Of a stretch of DNA of 28,580 bases, positions 16,096-23,535 are shown piece after piece; positions within the stretch are counted from its first letter, which is position 1; the number at the start of each line of letters is the position of its first letter. The notes below the pieces were generated by a model. That model did no database searches, was not told the DNA's origin, and saw nothing but the letters and a program-made list of their open reading frames with translations. Origin of the DNA: JAAYQA01 sp964510345 (GTDB taxonomy: Bacteria; Bacillota; Clostridia; Tissierellales; Peptoniphilaceae); NCBI GenBank assembly GCA_964510345.1, contig CAZEBB010000023.1, positions 1 through 28,580 of the forward strand, given 5' to 3'. The position numbers were made by a program, and so were the translations under genes.

Positions 16096-16569
16096 CTATT
16101 TTGATTGGTTTTTACGAATTTTCAGTTTCAGCATGGCCACGGCTTTTTTGGCATCCAGCAGGGAAAGATTGTTTTCTCCGACGACTTCTGTCTCGATCCC
16201 CTCTTTGGATTTGTTGATGTCGACAATGGCGTCCATATACGCGTTTTTTACGACGAACGCACCCTGAATTCCGTTAAATGTGACGCCGACCGTTGGAATG
16301 CCCCGGATCCCCAGTTCTTCCATGGTATTGGCAAAATCGACATGCGAGTTGCCCCATCCGTCGGAGGAGAGGATCGCCCCGTCGACGCGCATGGCTTCCG
16401 CCCATTGAGCGGCGCGTTGCCCGACCCGATACTTTTCCACATTGTCCTGTGGAGTGCCCACAATGATGACGCCTAAAAAATCGATATCCCGGTCGTCACC
16501 CAAAACCTCAATTAACGGGTCTCTGAAATGATGAAGTGTGGTTTCTTTGGTTGATGGTCCGATCCCCAT
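16096..16569 (-). CDS. prdE: Proline reductase cluster protein PrdE (homologue of the PrdA C-terminal chain)
   Basis: A 157-residue soluble protein that matches PrdA from its cleavage site onward: MGIGPSTKE aligns with PrdA CIGPASKE (424-431), and FRDPL, GVIIVGTPQ, DGWGNSHVDFA, GIPTVGV, GIQGAFVV and MDAIVDINKSKEGIE all have PrdA counterparts. It lacks the last 45 residues of PrdA. It begins with Met where PrdA has the pyruvoyl-forming Cys. Its AGGAGG site overlaps the prdD stop codon, 9 bases between stop and ATG, indicating coupled, equimolar synthesis with PrdD. The biochemical role of PrdD/E is not established to my knowledge; a complex with PrdD is my inference. Confidence 0.9.
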   Translation of the reverse strand: MGIGPSTKETTLHHFRDPLIEVLGDDRDIDFLGVIIVGTPQDNVEKYRVGQRAAQWAEAMRVDGAILSSDGWGNSHVDFANTMEELGIRGIPTVGVTFNGIQGAFVVKNAYMDAIVDINKSKEGIETEVVGENNLSLLDAKKAVAMLKLKIRKNQSK

Positions 16570-16578
16570 GGTCTCCTC

Positions 16579-17322
16579 CTATACCAGCGCGCGGATCGCG
16601 CCGTCGCGGTACTCATTCGGCGACAGGATCACCGGCATGTTCGCCATATCGATGATGGACAAGCCGTCGAACCCGCCCGGGTCGGTAGGGAACAGTAGAT
16701 TATCGTACATCGCGCCTTGCCCTGCGACCTGTTTGATCAATACGATTTTCGTCTTTCCCGGTTTGATCTGATCGTAATATTCGTGATTCTCTGTGGCTTG
16801 TGTGCCATCGACCGTTTTCAGTACAGCTCTCGCCTGTGCAGCATAGGCTTCGGCCAGCCCGAAGGCTGCGTTTGCTAAGTCTCTGTCAAACAACTGCCCA
16901 CCTCGGAGTAAAACATCGATGTGTAATAGCAAGTCCGTATCGGAGGGGGTGCCGGCCCGATTGGGCACCAGTTGTTCTCGTAAGTTTCCGTTAGAGGCTC
17001 CGAATTCGTGCATCTGTCGTCCGTCTTCGTCGCATCCGGTTAGAAGGATGTAGACACCGGTAAATGTATGCGTAACCCCTTCGCCGGTCCTTCCCAAAAC
17101 TTTCGTCGCCAGAGGAATGATATCCATGATCGTGTTGATCTCACGGTCCCATTCTCCGGGTTTGATCCATTCCGCCGTATGTGACACCACATTAGGATGC
17201 GCGTAATCGACCTCTTTGGGAAGGGTAAGGCGGCCTGCGCGAAAGCTCGCAGGCGCGCCGAAATTCGCTTCTTGAACGTGAAAGGCACGAATGACGAGAC
17301 GTCTTTGATTCCTTTCCGTCAT
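16579..17322 (-). CDS. prdD: Proline reductase cluster protein PrdD (homologue of the PrdA N-terminal chain)
   Basis: A 247-residue protein aligning with residues of about 173-423 of PrdA, the part just before the autocleavage site: TIMDIIPLA against TIMDIQPIA, TGCDEDGRQMHEFGAS against TGTDENGVQIGEFGSS, GQGAMYDNLLFPTDP against GQGAMHDNLILPVEP, and the C-terminus ILSPNEYRDGAIRALV against MLSPLELLDGGVHALT. It lacks PrdA's N-terminal 170 residues (Cys pair and Ala-rich linker). It starts 17 bases after prdB and is followed at once by prdE. Known to be a standard prd cluster member; catalytic role unproven. Confidence 0.9.
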   Translation of the reverse strand: MTERNQRRLVIRAFHVQEANFGAPASFRAGRLTLPKEVDYAHPNVVSHTAEWIKPGEWDREINTIMDIIPLATKVLGRTGEGVTHTFTGVYILLTGCDEDGRQMHEFGASNGNLREQLVPNRAGTPSDTDLLLHIDVLLRGGQLFDRDLANAAFGLAEAYAAQARAVLKTVDGTQATENHEYYDQIKPGKTKIVLIKQVAGQGAMYDNLLFPTDPGGFDGLSIIDMANMPVILSPNEYRDGAIRALV

Positions 17323-17339
17323 ATCTCTTCCTTTGTCGA

Positions 17340-18062
17340 TTAGACTTTTGCGTGGTATTCGTAAGGTAGCGGAACGATTTTCCCTGCAGAGGGAATTTCG
17401 ATCAATTGCTCTAATGTGTCTTTGACGATATGCGTTTGCATTTCGACATTGTGCGGTTCACCCGCGTTGGCACCCATCGGTACCAGCGGAGCGACGGCTC
17501 TCGGCGTTCCGTTTTGACGAACAACCGGCGGCAGTGCTGCGATTACGATAGTAGGAATCCCCGATTCCTCAATCGCTCTCTGTACGATGACAGCGGAGCG
17601 ATGACAGGTGCCTCAGCCTGCGGTGAGCACGACGGCGTCGACTTGCTCATCTTTGAGTTTTTGTGCGATCTCGGGTCCTGTCACATTTCTGAATGCGTCC
17701 TGGTCTCCTCCGCCGCCCATGAAACCGAAGTGCATGGGAGCGACTTCTTTGATGAATCCTTCGGCTGCGAGTTCTTGCAGTCTCGTGATCGGGAACATGC
17801 AGTTGATGTCTTTATTTACGTCTCCGTTGTCGTATCCGCCGTGGGAAACCATCATTTCTTCGGGCTTAACGTCTCCGGGAATTTCTCGGTACGATGTGTC
17901 ACCGGCCAGATTAAATCGCTTGTCGGTCTTTAAGTGAATGCCTGCTGCACTGGCCAGTGCTACCCTCATGTCTTTGAGTTCTTTCGTCACCGGAGTCCAC
18001 ACGGGATTCGGCGTGATCGGAACAAAAATTTCAGACTGAAGGCCTTTAACGATTTGGCTCAT
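17340..18062 (-). CDS. prdB: D-proline reductase selenoprotein subunit PrdB (Sec150 encoded by in-frame TGA)
   Basis: A 240-residue catalytic subunit that reductively opens the D-proline ring to 5-aminovalerate together with pyruvoyl-PrdA. The frame from ATG 18062 meets TGA at 17613-17615 after 149 codons. The same frame then continues GTCHRSAVIVQRAIEESG ... PLPYEYHAKV to a TAA at 17340-17342, so TGA reads as selenocysteine in AGUGTCH, the known Sec context of PrdB and of GrdB/GrdE-like reductases. The full length matches known PrdB. The N-terminal part has VPITPNPVW-like sequence and MHFGFMGGGGDQDAF just before the site. A simple gene caller will truncate it at 17613. The ATG overlaps the upstream stop (ATGA). 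Confidence 0.96.
17574..17600 (-). promoter_or_regulatory. Candidate bacterial SECIS hairpin of prdB
   Basis: Twelve bases after the UGA the mRNA can form CGCU-ccg-CUGU-caucgu-ACAG-ag-AGCG: two 4-bp stems, an asymmetric internal loop and a 6-base apical loop. Distance and size suit a bacterial SECIS read by SelB. These elements vary greatly between genes, so this is a candidate only. Confidence 0.45.
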
Positions 18063-18322
18063 TGCTTTTCCTCCTTCTTGCTGTGATGTTCTCTCGTCAA
18101 TTGGAACTTTTCATCGATCTCAGGTCCGAGCACTTCCGGGTAGGACATGATAAACCCTACTTGTTGTCCCAATTCCAGGGGATAGTCGGTAATCAGCATT
18201 CGCAATGGGATTTTCAGTTGCCCCATGCGTCCGCGAAAGTCGATGGTGACGCTGCCGTCTGTCACTTCCACGATAATCCCTTCCATAAAGGATTCGGAAG
18301 ACAGGTACTTGAGTCGTTCCAT
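18059..18322 (-). CDS. Small conserved prd-cluster protein between prdA and prdB
   Basis: An 87-residue soluble, beta-rich protein. The first 70 residues look like a small barrel (MEGIIVEVTDGSVTIDFRGRMGQLKIPLRMLI), and the tail is charged and Lys/Glu-rich. I believe it belongs to the uncharacterised CBO2463/CBO2479 domain family seen in other proline reductase clusters, but could not check. It starts 2 bases after the prdA stop and its TGA overlaps the prdB ATG (ATGA), so translation of all three is coupled. No catalytic motif or Cys is present. A role in assembling or maturing PrdA/PrdB is only inference from position. Confidence 0.8.
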   Translation of the reverse strand: MERLKYLSSESFMEGIIVEVTDGSVTIDFRGRMGQLKIPLRMLITDYPLELGQQVGFIMSYPEVLGPEIDEKFQLTREHHSKKEEKQ

Positions 18323-18324
18323 AA

Positions 18325-20211
18325 TTACTCTTCTTTCTCGTAAATTTCTAAACGCTTCTTGCTCTTCTCCAGTACTTGCTCGTTGACGACCAAATCAATC
18401 TTCGTATCATTGGCTTTTTCAATGAGTTCGACATTGTTGAGCTTTACATTATTGTTCCATTTTCGCTCCGCCGCTTTCACGTCTTCGCCGGCGATGACGC
18501 TCTTGAGCATTGCGAGTGCGCGAATTGCATCTTCTTCGCAGAGGGTGTTGTTGCTGAGGATCTCGTTTTCAATTCCCTGCATGGACTTATTGTTGTCGAC
18601 CATGGCCGTCATGTACTCATTTCCGACGACGAGAGCTCCCTGTACGGCGCAGAATGACATACCGACGACCGGTACTCCGCGTTTTCCGACTTCTTCATGG
18701 TGCGAAGCGAAGTCGATGTGGTTGTTGCCGAAGCCTTCGGTCGTAATGATGACGCCGTCCGGTTCAATCGCTTCTACGGTCATGCCTAAGCGTTTGGATA
18801 CGTAGAATTTCTCGGCGTTGATTTGCGGCGAGCCGACCAAGAGGACTCCACAGAGGTTGATGTCTTCGTCTTTCATCGCTTCGAGTACCAACGGCTCACG
18901 GAAGTAGTGGCGCGAGTTTTCTTTCGAAGCCGGTCCGATACAGGTCAGCGCGTGTACGCCACCATCCAGAAGCTCCAACGGAGACAGCATGATCGGGAGA
19001 TTGCCTAAGTCGACATTCGGTTTTCCACCTAACGTTCCGACGGGCTCGACCGGGAGGATCAAGTTGTCGTGCATTGCGCCTTGTCCCATGATCTCTTTGA
19101 TGACCAACACTTTTTTCTTGTGGCTGCCCTTGGTCTGCGTGAACTCTTCCGTATGTGATACGAGTCCGGCATCCGCTGCTTTGAGCGCTTTTCTGATCTC
19201 GTCGGTGATATAGTCCGTCGCTTTATGCGCCGCGAGCGGTCCGGGTCTTTCCATATTGGTTCCGGCTTTGATCGTCACTTGCGTGCGAATCAGGATCTCG
19301 CCTTTGTCCGGTGCGCCGGGGCGGTTCCACATGATATTGCGATCGAGCGGTCCCTCGGAGGATCCAAACTCGCCGATTTGTACGCCATTTTCGTCGGTTC
19401 CGGTGACCATTAGGACAGCGCCTTCCAGCACTCGCGTGATCCCTGTTCCCAACTCGCCTTCTTCTTTGACGGCGATCGGCTGAATATCCATGATCGTCTC
19501 GGAATACGTGTCGTATTTATCCGGTGTGATGATGTCGAGCGTGAGTGCCGTCACCAGTTTCTCCGTTGCGACGGCTTCTTCTTCAATGCCTTCGCGAATG
19601 GTGAGGACGCTTCCTTCGACTTTCGTTTCCGGTCCGCGTTGTACTTCGGTAATCGGGATGAACTTTCTCGTCAAGCTTCGAACGGTGATATTCTCTTTAA
19701 CTTCTTCCTTTTCTGCCTCCGGGGCTGCGGCTGCGACTGCAGCCGGTAGGGCTTGCCCAACAGCTCCTGCAGCTCCCGCCGGGGCTCCGCCTGCAAAAAT
19801 CGGGAATGTCAGTTCAATGTCTCGACCTTTGCCGATCTTGATCGTCACATTTCCGCCGGCGCCGATAGCCGCTGCTGGTGCAACATTAGCGACCGTAGCT
19901 GCGGGTTCTTGTGGTACATCAGCCTCTTGCGGCGCCTTTTCCTCCGCTTGTGCCGGTGCCACGAGCCCTTCGACATCGTCTCGGGTGATCGGGGTCAGCG
20001 CGTCCAAAGTCTTCGTCAGCTTTGCGCCCAAAACCTCCCCAATGGTTAAACAGTCGTCGCCAATTTCGAGCAGTCCCGTGTCTTGCAAGTCCGGGAAGAT
20101 CGCCGGGTCTTCTAAAATGGAAGCTTCAATCAATGATCCGGCTTCGAATCGGCAGCAAGTCACCGCAGGATCTTTCGCGTGCGCCATTGCTGTTTCTTTT
20201 GTAATAGACAT
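18325..20211 (-). CDS. prdA: D-proline reductase proprotein PrdA (pyruvoyl subunit precursor)
   Basis: A 628-residue proprotein that cleaves itself before a Cys, which becomes the pyruvoyl cofactor that binds D-proline. The predicted site is Thr423-Cys424 in GGVHALT-CIGPASKE (Cys codon 18940-18942), giving chains of about 45 and 23 kDa, as known for the Clostridium sticklandii enzyme. N-terminal region: Cys pair at 19-20 and DDCLTIGEVLG; 82-170: Ala/Pro/Glu-rich linker with GNVTIKIGKGRDIELTFPIF between; 173-423: domain shared with PrdD; 424-583: domain shared with PrdE; 584-628: extra tail. AGGAGG lies 6 bases before the ATG. Partner of PrdB; electrons are thought to come via PrdC. Confidence 0.96.
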   Translation of the reverse strand: MSITKETAMAHAKDPAVTCCRFEAGSLIEASILEDPAIFPDLQDTGLLEIGDDCLTIGEVLGAKLTKTLDALTPITRDDVEGLVAPAQAEEKAPQEADVPQEPAATVANVAPAAAIGAGGNVTIKIGKGRDIELTFPIFAGGAPAGAAGAVGQALPAAVAAAAPEAEKEEVKENITVRSLTRKFIPITEVQRGPETKVEGSVLTIREGIEEEAVATEKLVTALTLDIITPDKYDTYSETIMDIQPIAVKEEGELGTGITRVLEGAVLMVTGTDENGVQIGEFGSSEGPLDRNIMWNRPGAPDKGEILIRTQVTIKAGTNMERPGPLAAHKATDYITDEIRKALKAADAGLVSHTEEFTQTKGSHKKKVLVIKEIMGQGAMHDNLILPVEPVGTLGGKPNVDLGNLPIMLSPLELLDGGVHALTCIGPASKENSRHYFREPLVLEAMKDEDINLCGVLLVGSPQINAEKFYVSKRLGMTVEAIEPDGVIITTEGFGNNHIDFASHHEEVGKRGVPVVGMSFCAVQGALVVGNEYMTAMVDNNKSMQGIENEILSNNTLCEEDAIRALAMLKSVIAGEDVKAAERKWNNNVKLNNVELIEKANDTKIDLVVNEQVLEKSKKRLEIYEKEE

Positions 20212-20235
20212 CCTTCTCCTCCTTATCTTTCGGAT

Positions 20236-21549
20236 TTATAGTTGATTTTCATCATAGGTACGAATATAGGGCATTCCCATCGTCTTCAGCACGTGGTCCG
20301 TCGCGTGATGGACATCCATGCCGAGTTTCGGTGCCGACCCCATGACCGTGTTGGAACAGTCCGTGCAGTGGCCGATCAGTACCGCTTCAGCGCCCAGTTT
20401 GCGAAGCTCGAGTACTTTTTCCGCCTGTCCGGGGCAGTTGCCCGGGTCTTGGCATTTGTAGGTGCCGTTTTTCTCGTGCGCGTTCTTGCAGACCACACGC
20501 CCGACCACTTCCGCACCCATCGACTCTGCAATCTCTCGCAGTCTGGGTTCCAACGGTCCGCAGGCACATTGGATAATGCCGAGCTTTTTCTCTTGCTGGT
20601 CAAACGGTTCCGTCGCGATGACGCTGCCCGTCGTCTTTAAGAGTGCCTGACCCTCCAGCTCACGTTTTCCGGTATAGGGTCCACCCAAAAGGATTTCTCC
20701 GATCGGTTCTACGACTCCGCCGAATTCTTCCACGATATCTGCGACTTGCGTGCCCAGCGGATACTCGCGAATGACGACTTCGTTTTTCGGTATATCTTTG
20801 AAATTTCCGGCGACGGTGATCCACTTATCGATTAAGGGTTTCCCATATTTCACGGCGTCTCTTATGGCGTACAAGGTCTCTACATTCATGACGATCGTAT
20901 TCGCTTCAACAGGCAGAGCGCCCGGGGCCAGCAGAATATTGACCGTGTCGCGGATCAATGCGCGCTCTTCTCCGACCGGGTAGATATTTCTGAGCGGAAG
21001 CAAGCGGATATCTTTGATCTGCTTTTCTTTTAGGTACGCAGTATACTTCTTAATGACTTCCTTATGTTTGAACTTGATGCCGATGATGCCCTTTTCCGCG
21101 CCTGTCGACTCCATCGAGATGCGCATGCCGTCGATCAACCCTTCGACGTCATTTTCCATTTGGTATAGATTATGGTTTAATACCGGCTCACATTCGGATG
21201 CGTTACAGATCACATAGCCACCCGGCTGCAACTTGGTGTTCATTTTGACATATGTCGGGAAGCCTGCCCCTCCAAGCCCGATGATTCCCGCTTGACGTAC
21301 GAGATTGACAACGTTATCTTCTTTGGCGAGTTTCACATACTCCATCGACTCATCGGTTTGTTCGATCTCGATGATCGTATCCGTCACCGCCTTCACGACA
21401 CCGGTCACCGATGCGTGTACCGGCACGGAAAGCTTTTCCGGATTCTCCTTTGCGACGACTTGTCCCCTTTGTACTTTGTCCCCGACTTGTACAACCGGTG
21501 TGGGTGGTGCGCCCACTCCTTGTGAAATTGATAATTTGACAGTTCTCAT
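20236..21549 (-). CDS. prdC: Proline reductase-associated electron carrier PrdC (RnfC-like)
   Basis: A 437-residue RnfC-like protein. The N-terminal biotinyl-like barrel (VGDKVQRGQVVAKENPEKLSVPVHASVTG) precedes the Rossmann-like domain with GLGGAGFPTYVKM (112-124), the NADH/flavin-binding signature of RnfC/Nqo1, and CNASECEPVLNHN. Unlike RnfC there is no C-terminal pair of ferredoxin CxxCxxC motifs; instead there is a Cys-rich end (CACGP, CKNAHEKNGTYKCQDPGNCPG, GHCTDCSNT), suited to thiol or metal redox chemistry. It is thought to carry electrons to proline reductase. Some relatives are reported to carry selenocysteine here; this copy has no in-frame TGA. First gene of the operon, about 100 bases after the sigma-54 promoter, with AGGAGG before its ATG. 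Confidence 0.94.
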   Translation of the reverse strand: MRTVKLSISQGVGAPPTPVVQVGDKVQRGQVVAKENPEKLSVPVHASVTGVVKAVTDTIIEIEQTDESMEYVKLAKEDNVVNLVRQAGIIGLGGAGFPTYVKMNTKLQPGGYVICNASECEPVLNHNLYQMENDVEGLIDGMRISMESTGAEKGIIGIKFKHKEVIKKYTAYLKEKQIKDIRLLPLRNIYPVGEERALIRDTVNILLAPGALPVEANTIVMNVETLYAIRDAVKYGKPLIDKWITVAGNFKDIPKNEVVIREYPLGTQVADIVEEFGGVVEPIGEILLGGPYTGKRELEGQALLKTTGSVIATEPFDQQEKKLGIIQCACGPLEPRLREIAESMGAEVVGRVVCKNAHEKNGTYKCQDPGNCPGQAEKVLELRKLGAEAVLIGHCTDCSNTVMGSAPKLGMDVHHATDHVLKTMGMPYIRTYDENQL

Positions 21550-21652
21550 CTCTTGTTCACCTCCTTCATTATGCTTGTTTACTTTCTCACAATGTTGGCC
21601 GGACGAAAGCCCGGGTTCTACTTGTTCGATTTCAACCCCTCACCCTATACAA

Positions 21653-21669
21653 TGCAAATCCCGTGCCAA
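21653..21669 (-). promoter_or_regulatory. Sigma-54 (-24/-12) promoter of the prd operon
   Basis: Minus strand reads TGGCACG-ggat-TTGCAT, i.e. TGGCAC (plus 21663-21668) and TTGC (plus 21654-21657), with the conserved GG and GC exactly spaced. This is essentially the sigma-54 consensus. It faces prdC with a roughly 95-base leader containing a small hairpin (21599-21614). No clear PrdR enhancer repeat was found between 21670 and 21746. Confidence 0.9.
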
Positions 21670-21746
21670 CTTTCCAGATCCGCATCATTCTAACCTTTCT
21701 TTATGGTGTCATCAGGGTATTTAATCGTTTATCGGGTTTTTGCACG

Positions 21747-21770
21747 TAAAAAGAGACGAAAATTCGTCTC
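21747..21770 (-). terminator. Terminator after prdR
   Basis: Minus strand GAGACGA-attt-TCGTCTC (21753-21770) followed by TTTTT, with a matching A/T flank that would also make it work in the other direction. It separates prdR from the prd promoter. Confidence 0.85.
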
Positions 21771-21785
21771 CTTTTTGGCGAAGTG

Positions 21786-23423
21786 TCAAATATTTGTCTC
21801 GATCTCGAGTTTCTTAATCCGATATTGTAAAGTCGTCCGCGGGATCGATAATGTCTGCGCCGCTTGCGCGATATTGCCTCCGGCTTTGTATAGCGCCTGA
21901 ATGATCAGTTCCTTTTCAAAATTGTCGACCCTCTCCGATAGCGTTAATTGCATCTGCTGATCGATCGGCAACCAACAATCCCCCAGTACCGCGCAGCGCA
22001 CATCGTCCGGAACTTCTCTTACGGTCAGTTCACTGCCGGCGGCCATGACGACCATCTGACGCAAGACGTTTTTGAGCTCCCGTACATTGCCGGGCCAGTC
22101 ATAAGCTTTCAAAACATTGAGCGCTTCTAACGAAATTCGGTCCACTTGTTCGTTGTAGATTCCGCTGATCTGGTGTAAAAAGTGGCTGATAATCGCCTCC
22201 AGATCTTCCACCCTCTCCCGAAGTGGCGGCAACTCAATGGAAATCCCCTTGAGACGGTAGTAAAAGTCGATGCGAAACTCCTTGGTTTTGACGAGCTCTT
22301 CTAGATCAGAGTTACTGGCAGAAACCAAGCGCACCTGCACCGGAATCTCCTTGGTGGAGCCGAGCCGCCGGACTTTGCCTTCCTGGATGGCGCGTAGGAG
22401 CTTTGTTTGCTGCGGCAGCGGAAGCTCGCTCACTTCGTCCAGAAACAGCGTCCCGCCGTCGGCCTGTTCAAAGTATCCGGCGCGTCCTTCGCGGTCTGCT
22501 CCGGTGAAAGCCCCCTTTTCGTAGCCGAAGAACTCACTTTCAAACAGCGCCTCCGGGATCGCACTGCAATTGACCGGCACGAATTTTCCCTTTAACTCAC
22601 TGCGCTTATGCACAAAACGCGAGAAGACTTCCTTTCCGGTACCCGTCTCTCCGGTGATCAGGATCGGAACATCCGTCTTTGCTGCGCGGATCGCAATTTC
22701 CAGCTGCTCTCTGAGTTGATGATTCGTCCCGACAAAAAAATCTGCGGTCGTGATACTTTCTTTTTCGATTTGCTTCTCCAAGACTTCAATAAACCGGATG
22801 GCTTCATTCAGCTTTTCTGAAAGCAAGATCACATCTTGTAGACGGCGGTCGGTACTGACGACGCCGACCAACTCGCCTCTCGAATAAATCGGTGCCGCGC
22901 TGATCAGGATATCCGCCCCGGGTTTTGGGCTATGCGCCTGATAGATCATCGGCTGTTCAGTCTTGAGCACGCGGATGTCGGCGGCATCGGTGAAGAATTC
23001 ATCCAGGTGCCGTCCGAGAATCTCCTTACTCGTGATCCCGTAGATCGCCTCGATCGCCTTATTCCATACACGCACAAACCCATTTTTATCGCAGATACAG
23101 ATTCCTTCCTGTATGGAATCCAGCGCTTGAAAAATGAGCGTATCCTTCTGTACATTGTGAGAGATCATGTCGCGAAACAGACGTGGACCGTCGAGCGTGC
23201 CGACAATCTCTCCCTTCCATTGTATGGTCGGATACAGAGAGCGGCCGGCGAGGATCTCTTCCAGATATTCGTCTACCGATCCCGAAGGATCAAGCTCCAC
23301 GACATCTGCCGAAGATTCGTCGATTCCTTGCTCGATTAGATAATCTGCCAATTTCGCTCTCATCACACTCTCCATTTCTCGCACGTTACATGCCATTCCT
23401 TCACACAATTCTTTGTGAATCAT
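21786..23423 (-). CDS. prdR: Sigma-54-dependent transcriptional activator PrdR
   Basis: A 545-residue enhancer-binding protein. Residues 1-95: N-terminal sensory region with LYPTIQWKGEIVGTLDG, possibly CBS-like; about 95-215: PAS domain (ALDSIQEGICICDKNGFVRVWN); then the AAA+ domain with Walker A GETGTGKE (258-265), the sigma-54 contact loop GAFTGA (304-309) and Walker B GGTLFLDE (323-330); C-terminal Fis-type HTH (NIAQAAQTLSIPRTTLQYRIKKL). In Clostridioides difficile PrdR activates prd genes in response to proline. Here it sits beside its likely target promoter. The ATG at 23423 has a poor ribosome binding site; an ATG at 23363 with GGAG upstream could be the true start. Confidence 0.92.
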   Translation of the reverse strand: MIHKELCEGMACNVREMESVMRAKLADYLIEQGIDESSADVVELDPSGSVDEYLEEILAGRSLYPTIQWKGEIVGTLDGPRLFRDMISHNVQKDTLIFQALDSIQEGICICDKNGFVRVWNKAIEAIYGITSKEILGRHLDEFFTDAADIRVLKTEQPMIYQAHSPKPGADILISAAPIYSRGELVGVVSTDRRLQDVILLSEKLNEAIRFIEVLEKQIEKESITTADFFVGTNHQLREQLEIAIRAAKTDVPILITGETGTGKEVFSRFVHKRSELKGKFVPVNCSAIPEALFESEFFGYEKGAFTGADREGRAGYFEQADGGTLFLDEVSELPLPQQTKLLRAIQEGKVRRLGSTKEIPVQVRLVSASNSDLEELVKTKEFRIDFYYRLKGISIELPPLRERVEDLEAIISHFLHQISGIYNEQVDRISLEALNVLKAYDWPGNVRELKNVLRQMVVMAAGSELTVREVPDDVRCAVLGDCWLPIDQQMQLTLSERVDNFEKELIIQALYKAGGNIAQAAQTLSIPRTTLQYRIKKLEIETNI

Positions 23424-23458
23424 GTAGCAATTTATGATACATACTTAGTAGTATATCT

Positions 23459-23464
23459 ATTATA
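23459..23464 (-). promoter_or_regulatory. Possible -10 element of prdR
   Basis: A perfect TATAAT on the minus strand, 36 bases before the prdR ATG. No convincing -35 lies 16-18 bases upstream, so it is tentative. The gap 23424-23535 shows nothing else beyond the weak hairpin at 23500-23522. Confidence 0.35.
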
Positions 23465-23499
23465 ACCGTATTTCGTGCGTTAATCTATCTCTTCAAGAC

Positions 23500-23522
23500 A
23501 AAAAACGTTGTTCCTCCAACAA
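23500..23522 (-). terminator. Weak terminator after thiE
   Basis: Minus strand TTGTT-ggagg-AACAA followed by CGTTTTTTG. The stem is only 5 bp and AT-rich, so some read-through into prdR is possible. Confidence 0.45.
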
Positions 23523-23535
23523 AATTTGACTTGTT

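Noticed and set aside
17613..18062. prdB as a 149-residue truncated gene or pseudogene
   Set aside because: The TGA lies in the known selenocysteine context and the frame continues with family-like sequence to the usual length.
19490..20245. 251-residue open frame on the plus strand opposite prdA
   Set aside because: Ser/Ala/Pro-rich low-complexity shadow of the prdA Ala-rich region, with no start signal or recognisable motif.
20236..21549. PrdC as a second selenoprotein
   Set aside because: No in-frame TGA exists; the C-terminal motifs use Cys throughout.
21599..21614. Hairpin CCGGGC-tttc-GTCCGG in the prdC leader as a terminator or riboswitch
   Set aside because: Only 6 bp, no T-run and no recognisable aptamer; noted only as a possible mRNA structure.
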